From: Streptomyces sp. NBC_00525
GTDB taxonomy: Bacteria; Actinomycetota; Actinomycetes; Streptomycetales; Streptomycetaceae
DNA length: 64,000 nucleotides
Direction of reading: 5' to 3'
Assembly: GCF_036346595.1 (NCBI RefSeq)
Contig: NZ_CP107834.1
Location: 310,001-374,000, forward strand
In this document: positions 19,792-28,030 of the stretch, in pieces
How the letters are laid out: the number at the start of each line of letters is the position of its first letter
Numbering within the stretch: the first letter of the stretch is position 1
The notes under the pieces: model-generated
The model's input: only the letters and a program-made list of their open reading frames with translations
What the model was told of the DNA's origin: nothing
The model's database searches: none
Made by a program: the position numbers and the translations under genes

Positions 19792-21891
19792 TCAGGGCAG
19801 CCGGGTGAGCACCCGGTCGGGGGTGAGGGGCGGGGTGCGCAGCCGGACGCCGGTGGCGTGCCGGAAGGCGTTGCCGACCGCGGCGGCGGCGCCGACGATG
19901 CCGATCTCCCCGATGCCCTTGCTGCCCATGGGGTTGAGGTGGGGGTCGTCCTCCTCGATCCAGTGCGCGTCGATCGCGGCCACGTCGGCGCAGACGGGCA
20001 CGTGGTACGAGGCGAGGTCGCATTCGGTGAAGTCGCCGAAGACGGGGTCCATGGTGGAGCCCTCGGTGAGGGCCATGCCGATGCCCATGGTCATGCCGCC
20101 GATGAACTGGGAGCGTGCGGTACGGGGGTTGAGGATGCGGCCGGCCGCGAAGACGCCGAGCATGCGGCGCACCCGCACCTCGCCGGTGCGGGTGTGCACG
20201 GCGACCTCCGCGAAGTGGGCGCCGAAGGCGTGGCGGGCGTACGGGGATTCCGCGGCGGTCTCCTCGGTGGTGTCCGCGGTGACGGTCAGGCCCTCGGCGG
20301 GCAGGGGTCCGGTGTGCGCGGCGAGCCGTTCCGCCAGCCGGGTGGCGGCCTTGTGGACGGCCCAGCCCCAGGAGGCGGTGCCCGAGGAGCCGCCGGCCAG
20401 CGGTGCGTCGGGCAGGTCGCTGTCGCCGATGTCGATGGCCACGTCGTCCAGCGGTACGCCGAGGGCCCGGGCGGCGATCTGGGCGAGGACGGTGCGGGCG
20501 CCGGTGCCGATGTCCGTCGCGTTGACGGCGATCCGGTGGCCGCCGTCCGGGCCGGCGTGGGCGGAGGCGTGGCAGGCGCTGGCGTAGACGGGGTACGTGG
20601 CCGAGGCGACCCCGGTGCCGAGGAGCAGGGGGCCCTCGCGGCGGCTGCCGGGGGCGGGGTCGCGGTCCTGCCAGCCGAAGCGTGCGGCGCCCTCGCGCAG
20701 ACAGGCGGCCAGGCCGCGGCTGCTGAAGGGTTTGCCGGAGTCCGGTTCCTCGGCGGGGTCGTTGCGCAGCCGCAGTTCGACGGGGTCGAGGGAGAGTTCG
20801 GCGGCGAGTTCGTCCATGGCGGACTCCAGCGCGTACATGCCGGACGCCTCGCCGGGGGCGCGCATCCAGGAGGGGCTGGGCACGTCCAGGGCGGTGACCC
20901 GGTGGGTGGTCCGGCTGTGCGGGGAGCCGTACATGACGCGGGCGGGCACGGCGGCCTGCTCCACGAACTCCTTGACCCGCGAGGTGTGGGTGACGATCTC
21001 CTGGGCGACGGCGGTCAGTGTGCCGTCCGGCTCGGCGCCGAGCCGGACGCGCTGCACGGTGGGCGCGCGGTGGCCGACGAGGGCGGGCATCTGACGCCGG
21101 GGCAGGGCGAGTTCGACGGGGCAGCCGGTGTGCAGCGCGGCCATCGCGGCGAGCACGGCCTGGGGGCGCGGGGTGCCCTTGGAGCCGAAGCCGCCGCCGA
21201 CGTGCTCGGAGACGGCGGTGACCTGGTCGGTGCTGAGCCCGAAGGCGGCGGCGAGGCTGTCGCGCACCTTGGTGGCGCCCTGGCTGGAGTCCCACACGGT
21301 GAGGTGCCCCTCGGGCGACCAGTGGGCGGTCGTGGCGTGCGGCTCCATCGGGTGGTTGTGCAGTGCCTCCAGCGTGTACGTCACGTCGACGCGTACGGGC
21401 GCGTCCGCGAAGGCCCGGTCGAAGTCGCCGCGTTCGCGGACGGCCGGGTAGCCGCCGTTGGCGTTCTCGGGGGTGTAGAGGCCGGGGTGGTCCGCGGTGA
21501 GGAGCACGTCGTGCGGGGAGGTCTCGTACGCGATGTGCAGGGCGTCGGCGCCCGCGCGGGCGGCGGCGAGGCTGTCGGCGACGACGAGCGCGACGGGCCA
21601 GCCCCGGTGGGGCACCCGGTCGTCCTGGAGGACGGCCAGGATGGGGTCGTCCGGCTCCTCCAGGCGCGGTGCGTTGTCGTGGGTGAGCACGCAGTGGACG
21701 CCGGGCTGGGCCAGGGCGTCGACGGTGCGTACGGCGGTGACCCGGCCGGCCGGGACGGAGGCGGGCACGGGCCAGGCGTAGAGGCAGCCGGGCAGACCGC
21801 GTTCGGCGGCGTAGCGGGCGGTGCCGGTCACCTTGGCGCCGCCCTCGCGGCGGACGGCGGGCGCGCCCAGGGGCTGGGGGGCGTGGCTCAT
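19792..21891 (-). CDS. molybdenum-cofactor aldehyde/xanthine oxidoreductase, large subunit
   Basis: A 699-residue molybdopterin-binding subunit of the xanthine-dehydrogenase family. Features include the N-terminal GAKVTGTARYAAERGLPG, the glycine-rich VGGGFGSKG typical of the Mo domain, and the catalytic Glu in GSKGIGEIGIVGA near the C-terminus. It is the third gene of a 2Fe-2S / FAD / Mo set. Because the FAD partner has an extra Fe-S motif, the nearest described system is the PaoABC (YagTSR) aldehyde oxidoreductase, which oxidises aromatic aldehydes. Start ATG 21891 lies 17 bp after the stop of the FAD subunit gene. Confidence 0.9.
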   Translation of the reverse strand: MSHAPQPLGAPAVRREGGAKVTGTARYAAERGLPGCLYAWPVPASVPAGRVTAVRTVDALAQPGVHCVLTHDNAPRLEEPDDPILAVLQDDRVPHRGWPVALVVADSLAAARAGADALHIAYETSPHDVLLTADHPGLYTPENANGGYPAVRERGDFDRAFADAPVRVDVTYTLEALHNHPMEPHATTAHWSPEGHLTVWDSSQGATKVRDSLAAAFGLSTDQVTAVSEHVGGGFGSKGTPRPQAVLAAMAALHTGCPVELALPRRQMPALVGHRAPTVQRVRLGAEPDGTLTAVAQEIVTHTSRVKEFVEQAAVPARVMYGSPHSRTTHRVTALDVPSPSWMRAPGEASGMYALESAMDELAAELSLDPVELRLRNDPAEEPDSGKPFSSRGLAACLREGAARFGWQDRDPAPGSRREGPLLLGTGVASATYPVYASACHASAHAGPDGGHRIAVNATDIGTGARTVLAQIAARALGVPLDDVAIDIGDSDLPDAPLAGGSSGTASWGWAVHKAATRLAERLAAHTGPLPAEGLTVTADTTEETAAESPYARHAFGAHFAEVAVHTRTGEVRVRRMLGVFAAGRILNPRTARSQFIGGMTMGIGMALTEGSTMDPVFGDFTECDLASYHVPVCADVAAIDAHWIEEDDPHLNPMGSKGIGEIGIVGAAAAVGNAFRHATGVRLRTPPLTPDRVLTRLP

Positions 21892-21908
21892 GGCGGGGTC
21901 CTCGGTGA

Positions 21909-22895
21909 TCAGGTGCGGGCGGCGAGTTCGGCGAGGGCGTCCACGGCCAGGTGCCGGGCCAGGCGGACCTTGAAGGCGTTGTCGCGCAGGGGGCGGGCGG
22001 CGGCGAGTTCGGCGTCGGCGGCCCGGAGGAAGGTGGCGTCGCCGGCGGGCGCGCCGTGCAGGATCTCCTCGGCGGCGCGGGCCCGCCAGGGCCGGTGGGC
22101 GAGTCCGCCGAATGCCAGCGCGGCGTGTTCGACGCGCCCGTCGCGGACGCGCAGGACGGCGGCGACGGAGGCGAGCGCGAAGGCGTAGGAGGCGCGGTCG
22201 CGGGCCTTGCGGTAGAGGCTGACCGTGCCGTCGGGCAGTGGGGGCAGCAGTACCTCGGTGACGAGTTCGCCGGGCCGTACGACGGTGTCGGCGTCGGGGT
22301 TGTCGCCGGGCAGCCGGTGGAATGCGGTCACCGGCACGGTGCGTTCGCCCTCCGGCCCTTCGAGGACGGCGTCCGCGTCGAGCGCGGCCAGGGCGACGGC
22401 CATGTCGGAGGGGTGGGTGGCGACGCACTCCTCGGAGTGGCCGAGGACGGCGAGGTCGCGGTGGGTGCCCTCCCGAGCGGGGCAGCCGGTGCCGGGGGCG
22501 CGTTTGTTGCAGGGCTTGGAGGTGTCCTGGAAGTAGGGGCAGCGGGTGCGCTGGAGGAGGTTGCCGCCGGTGGTCGCGATGTTGCGGAGCTGCCCGGAGG
22601 CGCCGGCGAGCAGGGCCTGGGAGAGGGCGGGGTAGCGGGTGCGTACGGCGGGGTGGGCGGCCAGGTCGCTGTTGCGGACGGTGGCGCCGATGCGCAGCCC
22701 GCCCTCGGGGGTGTCCGTGACCCGGTCGAGCGGCAGCCGGCTGACGTCGACGAGCAGGCCGGGCGTCTCCACGCCGAGCTTCATCAGGTCCACCAGGTTG
22801 GTGCCGCCGCCGAGGAACTTCGCTCCGGGGTGGGCGGCGCAGGCGCGGACGGCGTCGGCGACGGTGTCGGCGCGCAGATAGGCGAAGGGTTTCAC
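21909..22895 (-). CDS. FAD-binding subunit, PaoB-like, of Mo aldehyde oxidoreductase
   Basis: A 328-residue FAD_binding_5 protein carrying electrons between the molybdenum subunit and the 2Fe-2S subunit. FAD contacts are visible in KFLGGGTNLVDLMK and ATTGGNLLQRTRC. It has the Cys-rich insertion RCPYFQDTSKPCNKR...GTGCPA, which in PaoB binds a [4Fe-4S] cluster and is absent from ordinary xanthine dehydrogenases. The GTG start at 22893-22895 overlaps the stop of the upstream 2Fe-2S gene by 4 bp (GTGA), so start and coupling are well supported. Confidence 0.9.
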   Translation of the reverse strand: MKPFAYLRADTVADAVRACAAHPGAKFLGGGTNLVDLMKLGVETPGLLVDVSRLPLDRVTDTPEGGLRIGATVRNSDLAAHPAVRTRYPALSQALLAGASGQLRNIATTGGNLLQRTRCPYFQDTSKPCNKRAPGTGCPAREGTHRDLAVLGHSEECVATHPSDMAVALAALDADAVLEGPEGERTVPVTAFHRLPGDNPDADTVVRPGELVTEVLLPPLPDGTVSLYRKARDRASYAFALASVAAVLRVRDGRVEHAALAFGGLAHRPWRARAAEEILHGAPAGDATFLRAADAELAAARPLRDNAFKVRLARHLAVDALAELAART

Positions 22896-23461
22896 GGCGC
22901 CACGTCCTGGACCGCCTCGGTGATCCGGGGGTAGGCGCCGCACCGGCAGAGGTTGCCGCTCATCCGCTCGCGGATCTCCTCGGGGGTGAGGCGCGCGGGC
23001 GCGTTCACCGGCGCGTCGTGCGGGGTGACGTGGGAGGGGTGGCCGGCGGCGGCCTCGGCGAGGACGCCGGCGGCGGAGCAGAGCTGGCCGGGGGTGCAGT
23101 AGCCGCACTGGAACGCGTCGCGCTCCAGGAACGCCTCCTGGAGGGGGTGCAGCCGCTCGCCGGCGAGTCCCTCGACCGTGGTGACGCGGGCGCCGTCGTG
23201 GGCGACGGCCAGGAGCAGGCAGCTGTTGGCGCGGCGGCCGTCGACGAGGACGGTGCAGGCGCCGCACTGGCCGTGGTCGCAGCCCTTCTTCGCCCCGGTC
23301 AGGTCCAGGTGGTGGCGCAGGGCGTCCAGGAGGGTGGTGCGGTGGTCGAGGGTGAGGGTGTGCGCGGTGCCGTTGACGTTCAGGGTCAGGGTGGCGGAGG
23401 GCAGGTCGCCGGGGGGCCCGGATTCACCGGCGGCGCCCTCCCACACACTGGTCGGGTCCAC
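22892..23461 (-). CDS. 2Fe-2S subunit of Mo aldehyde oxidoreductase
   Basis: A 189-residue two-cluster iron-sulphur subunit. The plant-ferredoxin-type cluster uses C61, C66, C69 and C81 (CDHGQCGACTVLVDG). The second, helical cluster uses C119, C122, C172 and C174 (QCGYCTPGQ and NLCRCG). Start GTG 23461 has ggaaagg 7 nt upstream. Longer frames have no such site. Unlike the E. coli PaoA subunit, no Tat signal precedes the first strand, so this complex should be cytoplasmic. It is the first gene of the three-gene operon. Confidence 0.9.
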   Translation of the reverse strand: MDPTSVWEGAAGESGPPGDLPSATLTLNVNGTAHTLTLDHRTTLLDALRHHLDLTGAKKGCDHGQCGACTVLVDGRRANSCLLLAVAHDGARVTTVEGLAGERLHPLQEAFLERDAFQCGYCTPGQLCSAAGVLAEAAAGHPSHVTPHDAPVNAPARLTPEEIRERMSGNLCRCGAYPRITEAVQDVAP

Positions 23462-23553
23462 GGCGACACCTTTCCACGGGGAACTTTGTCCGATTTCTAC
23501 CAGATATGTGCTGCGGCCAGCTGCCCCGTCGCCGTCCCACGCGTGCGTTCGGC

Positions 23554-23946
23554 CTACTTGTTGTCCAGCCGCAGGCGCACTTCCTCCTCCTGGTCCCCCG
23601 ACACCGTGCCGACGACCCGGACGGCGAAGGCGTCGGCCAGGCCCGCGCGGAGCCGGTCCACCGCCCCGTAGCCGCCCTGCACGTCGAGCGTGACGGGGCC
23701 GCCGAGGCGCACGGACCCGGAGATCACCCGCGCCTCGGAGACGTCGACGGTCGCGGTCCACACGGTGGGCCGCCTGCCCGCGGTCTCGTGGGGCACGTCC
23801 GCCGACGAGCGGTCGGTGGTGAAGGCGGCCCGCAGCGCGTCGAAGACCGTGCGCGCGTCGTCCTCGGGGCACTCGCCGAGAACGACCGACACCTCCTGGT
23901 CGTGGTGGTCCTCCGTGGCCTGCCGCTTGTCCTGTGCGCTGTTCAC
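23554..23946 (-). CDS. hypothetical protein (130 aa)
   Basis: No family recognised. The predicted 130-residue soluble acidic protein starts at GTG 23946 (ggaagg 7 nt upstream). An upstream in-frame ATG at 23979 lacks a site. The middle and C-terminal parts alternate hydrophobic and polar residues (VTLDVQGGYGAVDRLRAGL), hinting at a small alpha/beta domain. There is no signal peptide. It is on the same strand as the oxidoreductase operon but upstream of it by 92 bp. A related role is possible but unproven. Confidence 0.55.
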   Translation of the reverse strand: MNSAQDKRQATEDHHDQEVSVVLGECPEDDARTVFDALRAAFTTDRSSADVPHETAGRRPTVWTATVDVSEARVISGSVRLGGPVTLDVQGGYGAVDRLRAGLADAFAVRVVGTVSGDQEEEVRLRLDNK

Positions 23947-24155
23947 CGCGGTTCCTTCCGAAGGGGGCAATGCCGTCATCTCCAGGCTGACCCCGTCGGC
24001 GGTCGGCTGCGACAGGAGCGGCCCGGACCCACCCTCGGGTGCCCGGCCCGACCCGGCTCACACCGGTCGAAACATTTTCGGCACCCATATCCACTTAAAA
24101 CATGAATTCGAACGTCGTCCCGAGTGGCGGCCTCCGAGCGGGGTATCCGGCAATC

Positions 24156-24488
24156 ATGGATGTTTCGGATGGAGCCCTGAATTCCCTGGCGGTCACCCTC
24201 GCGGACGGACGCGGTGCGACGGGCGTCGTGCTGGGTGTGATCGGGGTGCTCCTGGTGCTCTTGCTGATCGGCGCCTTCCTTCTGGGCAAGCGACGGCACG
24301 ACCAGGAACTGCCCCCGCCCCGGCCGGACGAGCAGCCCGTCGGCCCCGCCCACCGCAGCCACGAGGAGCAGTCGGACGTCCACGGCGACGACCGCTTCCC
24401 GGCCGACGGCAGGGGCCTGTCCCCGTACGAGCTGGGTGAGCACGGCAACGAGCCGATCCGCCACGAGGACGACGACAAGCGGGACTGA
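24156..24488 (+). CDS. small membrane protein, DUF6479-like
   Basis: A 110-residue single-pass membrane protein. The segment GVVLGVIGVLLVLLLIGAFLLGKRR spans the membrane, followed by a Pro-rich acidic cytoplasmic tail (PPPRPDEQPVG...) ending in a basic DDDKRD. The layout matches small streptomycete proteins I know as DUF6479; function unknown. An in-frame ATG at 24102 would extend it by 18 residues. The start at 24156 has only a weak Shine-Dalgarno. Upstream, gagt and gggtat separated by 15 bp match the sigma-B-type consensus GnnT-N14-16-GGGTAT, so stress induction is plausible. Confidence 0.6.
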   Translation: MDVSDGALNSLAVTLADGRGATGVVLGVIGVLLVLLLIGAFLLGKRRHDQELPPPRPDEQPVGPAHRSHEEQSDVHGDDRFPADGRGLSPYELGEHGNEPIRHEDDDKRD

Positions 24489-24621
24489 CCCGCGCCGCAC
24501 CGGGACGGGCGGGGCGGGTGGTGCGCGTGTTGCGGGAGCGGCCGCCCCCGGTGAGGCTGGTTGACGGCCCCCGAGGGCCGCCGGCACCTCTGCCGCACCC
24601 CCCACGAAGGCAGTAAGCACC

Positions 24622-25434
24622 ATGACCCCAAGCACCTCCGGCACGGCGCCCGCCCGCGCGGCCCTGACCGGGTCCGCGGCTCCGTGCTGGGTCAATCTGA
24701 TGACCCGCGACCTGGAGTCCGCCCAGGCGTTCTACGGCCCGGTGATGGGCTGGACGTTCCGCACGGGCCGGCTCGGCCAGGACTTCGCGGTGGCCCGCCT
24801 GGACGATGTGCCGGTCGCCGGCATCGGCGCGGTGGCCACCGCGTTCCGCGTCGCGGTCGCCTGGACCCCGTACTTCGCCGTCCGGGACGCCGATGTGGCC
24901 GCTTCCCGCATCCGGGAACGCAGCGGCACGGTGGCGGTGGGGCCGCTGACGCTGGGCAAGGGGCGCGGCGCGCTGGCCGCCGACCGGGACGGGGCGGGCT
25001 TCGGCATCTGGGAGCGGACCGAACCGGCGACGTCTCCCCCGGCCCCGGCGGGCCACGCCCGCGCCTGGCTGCGGCTGCGCACCCGGAGCGCCTTCGACGC
25101 CGCGATCTTCTACGGCGAGGTGCTGGACTGGGCGAGCGGACTGCCGGGCGCCTGCGAGGTGGCGTACGCCAAGGACGAGGTCGTCGTGTGCTGCGGTGGG
25201 CGCCAACTGGCCCGGATCAGTTCCGGCGCGGTCGAGGCCGCCCCCGATCCGCTGGTCCGGCCGCACTGGCAGGTCAACTTCCCGGTGGACGACGTGGCAA
25301 TCGCCGTGGAGCGGGCGCGCGCGCACGGGGGCTCGCTCGTGGAGGAGCTGACGCATCCGGAGGGCCGGGAGGCGACGCTCCTGGACCCGGACGGCGGTCT
25401 GTTCACCGTGACCGACCTGCACCGCGCGCCCTGA
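24622..25434 (+). CDS. VOC family (glyoxalase-fold) protein, two domains
   Basis: A 270-residue protein with two glyoxalase/bleomycin-resistance (VOC) modules. The first is around residues 20-130 (WVNLMTRDLESAQAFYGPVMGWTF). The second is around 150-265 (AIFYGEVLDWAS, ending TLLDPDGGLFTVTDLH). Members bind metals and catalyse isomerisation, dioxygenation or sequestration; the reaction here is unknown. Start ATG 24622 has gaagg upstream. The 3' end lies in a hairpin shared with the convergent GNAT gene. Confidence 0.85.
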   Translation: MTPSTSGTAPARAALTGSAAPCWVNLMTRDLESAQAFYGPVMGWTFRTGRLGQDFAVARLDDVPVAGIGAVATAFRVAVAWTPYFAVRDADVAASRIRERSGTVAVGPLTLGKGRGALAADRDGAGFGIWERTEPATSPPAPAGHARAWLRLRTRSAFDAAIFYGEVLDWASGLPGACEVAYAKDEVVVCCGGRQLARISSGAVEAAPDPLVRPHWQVNFPVDDVAIAVERARAHGGSLVEELTHPEGREATLLDPDGGLFTVTDLHRAP

Positions 25435-25460
25435 GCGGCGCACCGGGCGCCCGTCAGGGC
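25428..25460. terminator. bidirectional terminator spanning two stop codons
   Basis: Arms gccctga (25428-25434) and tcagggc (25454-25460) are perfect and each includes a stop codon of the flanking convergent genes. Inner GC-rich bases (gcg...cgc) can extend the stem. Confidence 0.55.
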
Positions 25461-25945
25461 ACGGGCAGGCACAGTTCGGGCCGGTCCCACATCACCGCGG
25501 GGGGCGCGGCCCGTACCGTTCCGGTACGCCGCGCGCCCATGTTCAGGTAGAAGCCCTCGGCCGGCGGATGCGAGACGACGCGCACACCGGGCAGTCCGCG
25601 GGCTCCGGCCTCGCGGCGCAGATGGCCGACGAGCAGCCTGCCGGTGCCGGTGCCCTGGGCCTCGTCGGCGACGAAGAGCAGGTCCAGCTCGGGCGGCTCC
25701 AGGATCAGCGAGTAGAACCCGAGCACCTGGTCCGTCGCCTCCCGCACGGCCGCGAACACCTGATGGGCCTCGATGTAGTCCGGCCCGACCCGGTATCCGG
25801 CGACCATCGGCGCGTAGTGGCCCTCGTAGGCGCGCGAGGAGCGGACCAGCCGGGTGAGGCGCTTGGCGTCGCGCGCCGTCGCCCGCCGGACGCGGACCGG
25901 GCCGCCGGACGCCCGGCGCCCCGCCGGCGTAACGCTTGATCTCAT
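25454..25945 (-). CDS. GNAT family N-acetyltransferase
   Basis: A 163-residue acetyl-CoA-dependent N-acetyltransferase. The acetyl-CoA loop is visible as VADEAQGTGTGRLLVGHL (the Q/R-x-x-G-x-G/A pattern), preceded by LELDLLFV on strand 4. A C-terminal YLNMGARRTGTV aligns with the typical Y-x-x-x-G-F element. The ATG at 25945 is preceded by no Shine-Dalgarno, but a TAATAC hexamer sits exactly 7 nt upstream, which suggests a leaderless transcript. Acceptor unknown. Confidence 0.82.
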   Translation of the reverse strand: MRSSVTPAGRRASGGPVRVRRATARDAKRLTRLVRSSRAYEGHYAPMVAGYRVGPDYIEAHQVFAAVREATDQVLGFYSLILEPPELDLLFVADEAQGTGTGRLLVGHLRREAGARGLPGVRVVSHPPAEGFYLNMGARRTGTVRAAPPAVMWDRPELCLPVP

Positions 25946-26004
25946 GGAGCGAGTATTACGTACGCCGCGTGGTGCCCCGACCGCCGGCGTGGCTCTCGCC
26001 GCCA

Positions 26005-26973
26005 TCAGTGGGTGTGCGCGGCTTCCGACTTCCCGGTCTCCGGCTTCGGGTCCTGCGGCTTCACGGCTTCCTGCTGCGGCGCCTGCCGGCCGGTGGTGAC
26101 GGTGAACGCGGCGGTGTGCACCTCGCCGCCGTGGCGGAAGTCCAGGAACAGCCGGTACGTGCCCGCGCTCGGGGCCGTCGCGGCGAACGAGACCGAGGGG
26201 CCGGGGCCGCCCTCCTCGGGGTGGACGTGCAGGTAGGCGAGGTCGCCCGCGCGCAGCGCGACGAGGTGCCCGTAGGCGCCCAGGTAGGGCTGGAGGTCGG
26301 TGACGGGCTTGCCGTCGCGGCTGACGGTCAGGGTGAGCTCGCGCTCGCGGCCCGGCACGGGGGTGCCGTTCAGGGTGACGCGGTAGCCGTCCGCCGTGGT
26401 GGTGGTGCTCGCGGCCGGCAGCGCCTTGGGCCGGTAGTGCCCGGCGACGGCCAGGTCGGCGCCCAGGGTGAGGTTGCGGGCGCCCTCCGCCTCGGGCGTG
26501 AAGTCGGCGAACACCCGGTAGTCACCGGCCTCCGGGAGTGCGGCGGTGACCGACCAGACGCCGTCCGCGCCGCGCTCCGGGTGCAGGTGCCGGTAGGTCG
26601 TCAGGTCGTGCGAGGCGAGGATGAGGTGGAGTTCCTTGCCGTGTTCGGGCTGGTAGGCGGTGAGGGGGCGGCCGGTGGCGTCGTCCAGGACGGCGAACCG
26701 GAGCGCGGTACGGTCGCCGGCCTCGACGGCCGGGGTGCGCAGGTCGAGGGTGTAGCCGCCGTCCGACACCTGGAGCCCGCCGGGGGCCGCGGCGACCGCG
26801 TTCGCGCCGTGGCCCGCGTGCTCAGCGCCGCCGCCGTGGCTCCTGCCGTGGCCGGCGGCGGGCTGGGCGGCCGCGGTCCCGACCGGGCCGATGCCGCCGC
26901 CCACCCCGTAGGCGATGCCGAAGGTCGCGGCGAGCGCGGCGGCGAATGCGGTGGTCTTCAGTCCGTTGTTCAT
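26005..26973 (-). CDS. secreted His-rich protein under a CsoR-type copper operator
   Basis: A 322-residue exported protein with a signal-anchor-like N-terminus (residues 5-35) and a His-rich linker (GHGRSHGGGAEHAGHG, 41-56). Two similar ~100-residue beta-rich units follow, each with the signature HxHPE: HLHPE at 129-133 and HVHPE at 249-253. An additional H-T-H ends the chain. No enzyme motif is recognised. The promoter holds a near-ideal CsoR operator, so copper (or sulphane-sulphur) control is likely. His clusters suggest metal binding at the cell surface. The start ATG has a strong gaggag site. The copper-chaperone role is inference. Confidence 0.75.
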   Translation of the reverse strand: MNNGLKTTAFAAALAATFGIAYGVGGGIGPVGTAAAQPAAGHGRSHGGGAEHAGHGANAVAAAPGGLQVSDGGYTLDLRTPAVEAGDRTALRFAVLDDATGRPLTAYQPEHGKELHLILASHDLTTYRHLHPERGADGVWSVTAALPEAGDYRVFADFTPEAEGARNLTLGADLAVAGHYRPKALPAASTTTTADGYRVTLNGTPVPGRERELTLTVSRDGKPVTDLQPYLGAYGHLVALRAGDLAYLHVHPEEGGPGPSVSFAATAPSAGTYRLFLDFRHGGEVHTAAFTVTTGRQAPQQEAVKPQDPKPETGKSEAAHTH

Positions 26974-27010
26974 GACGCTCTCCTCGGGAACGCGGCTTCT
27001 CGGTACGTCC

Positions 27011-27040
27011 ACAACATACCCCCTGGGGGTATGTTGTCAA
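27011..27040 (-). promoter_or_regulatory. CsoR/CstR-type operator inside a consensus promoter
   Basis: A perfect 13-bp inverted repeat (half-site acaacataccccc) with one central base spans 27011-27037. It contains TACCCCC/GGGGGTA, matching the remembered CsoR consensus ATACCC-N4-GGGTAT. On the minus strand, TTGACA (27035-27040) and TATGTT are separated by 16 bp, so the operator occupies the promoter spacer, where bound repressor would block RNA polymerase. It serves the His-rich secreted protein. Confidence 0.85.
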
Positions 27041-27079
27041 CAGTCCGGGGCGCCGCGGGAGCGAGGAGTGCGGGTGCCG

Positions 27080-27883
27080 TTACGCGTCGGCGTACACGAC
27101 CAGTTCGCCGCGCAGGCGCCGCAGCACGGGACCGGGGACGCGCAGGCAGTCGCGCACGTAGCCGTCCAGGCCGCCCCAGCGCTCGTCCATGGCGTCCAGC
27201 GCCGTATCGAGGTAGCGCGGGCGCACCTCGGTGATCGCGGCGGCGATCTCCGGGTCGCCGCCGGCGTCCAGGAAGCCCTGCACATACGGGCGGCCGGCGG
27301 CTCGCAGGACCGGGTTCACCGCGAGGAACTCCCGGCGCACGACGTCCCGCGACGCCCCGAGGAGCAGGAGCAGCAGGGCGGCCGCCCAGCCGGCCCGGTC
27401 CTTGCCGGTCGCGCAGTGGAAGAGCACCGGCCGCGCGGCGGGATCGGCGAGCGTGTCCAGGAGGGCCCGGTAGGCGGCGGCGGCTCCGGGCGAGAGGACC
27501 AGTTGGCGGTACGACCGCGCGACCGCTTCCTCCGCCTTGCCGTCGCCCAGCAGGCGTTCCGCCTCGACGGGGTCGGCGAGCAGGGTGCGGAAGCGGGCGG
27601 GGGTGACGCCGGGATTGTCCCCCAGGACGTCGGCGACGAAGAGGCGGGAGCCGGGCGGCAGGGTGTCCGGGGCGGCGGAGCGTTCGTCGGCGGTCCGCAG
27701 ATCGACGACCGTGCGGATGCCGAGCGCGGCCACGGCGGCCGCGTCCACCGGGTCGAGGCCGCCGAGCCGGCCGGAGCGCAGCATCACGCCCCGGCGGACC
27801 TGCCGGCCGGGGCCCAGGGGAATGCCTCCCAGATCGCGCAGATTGAGGGCGGAAACGGTCGGGACGGCCCTGACGGTGTGCAC
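27080..27883 (-). CDS. tyrosine-protein phosphatase (PTP-like)
   Basis: A 267-residue Y-phosphatase of the bacterial PTPLP/Y_phosphatase3 type, dephosphorylating phosphotyrosine proteins or phosphoinositides. The P-loop is H156-C157-ATGKD-R163-AG, the C-x5-R signature. The N-terminal NLRDLGG and the VVDLRTADER region are characteristic. There is no signal peptide. It starts with GTG 27883, preceded by gaggaaa. It is separated from the copper-regulated gene by 107 bp that include the latter's promoter. Confidence 0.9.
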   Translation of the reverse strand: MHTVRAVPTVSALNLRDLGGIPLGPGRQVRRGVMLRSGRLGGLDPVDAAAVAALGIRTVVDLRTADERSAAPDTLPPGSRLFVADVLGDNPGVTPARFRTLLADPVEAERLLGDGKAEEAVARSYRQLVLSPGAAAAYRALLDTLADPAARPVLFHCATGKDRAGWAAALLLLLLGASRDVVRREFLAVNPVLRAAGRPYVQGFLDAGGDPEIAAAITEVRPRYLDTALDAMDERWGGLDGYVRDCLRVPGPVLRRLRGELVVYADA

Positions 27884-28030
27884 GATGGATTTCCTCTTTT
27901 CCCGGCACGCTTCCGAATTGATTTCGGCCTGGCCGGATCAAAGTCGCATGATGTCGTCACATCGACAAAGTAAAACGCCGGTGATCACCGATCGGGCGCG
28001 CCGGTGCGGAATCGCGGAGCGGCCGCGGAC

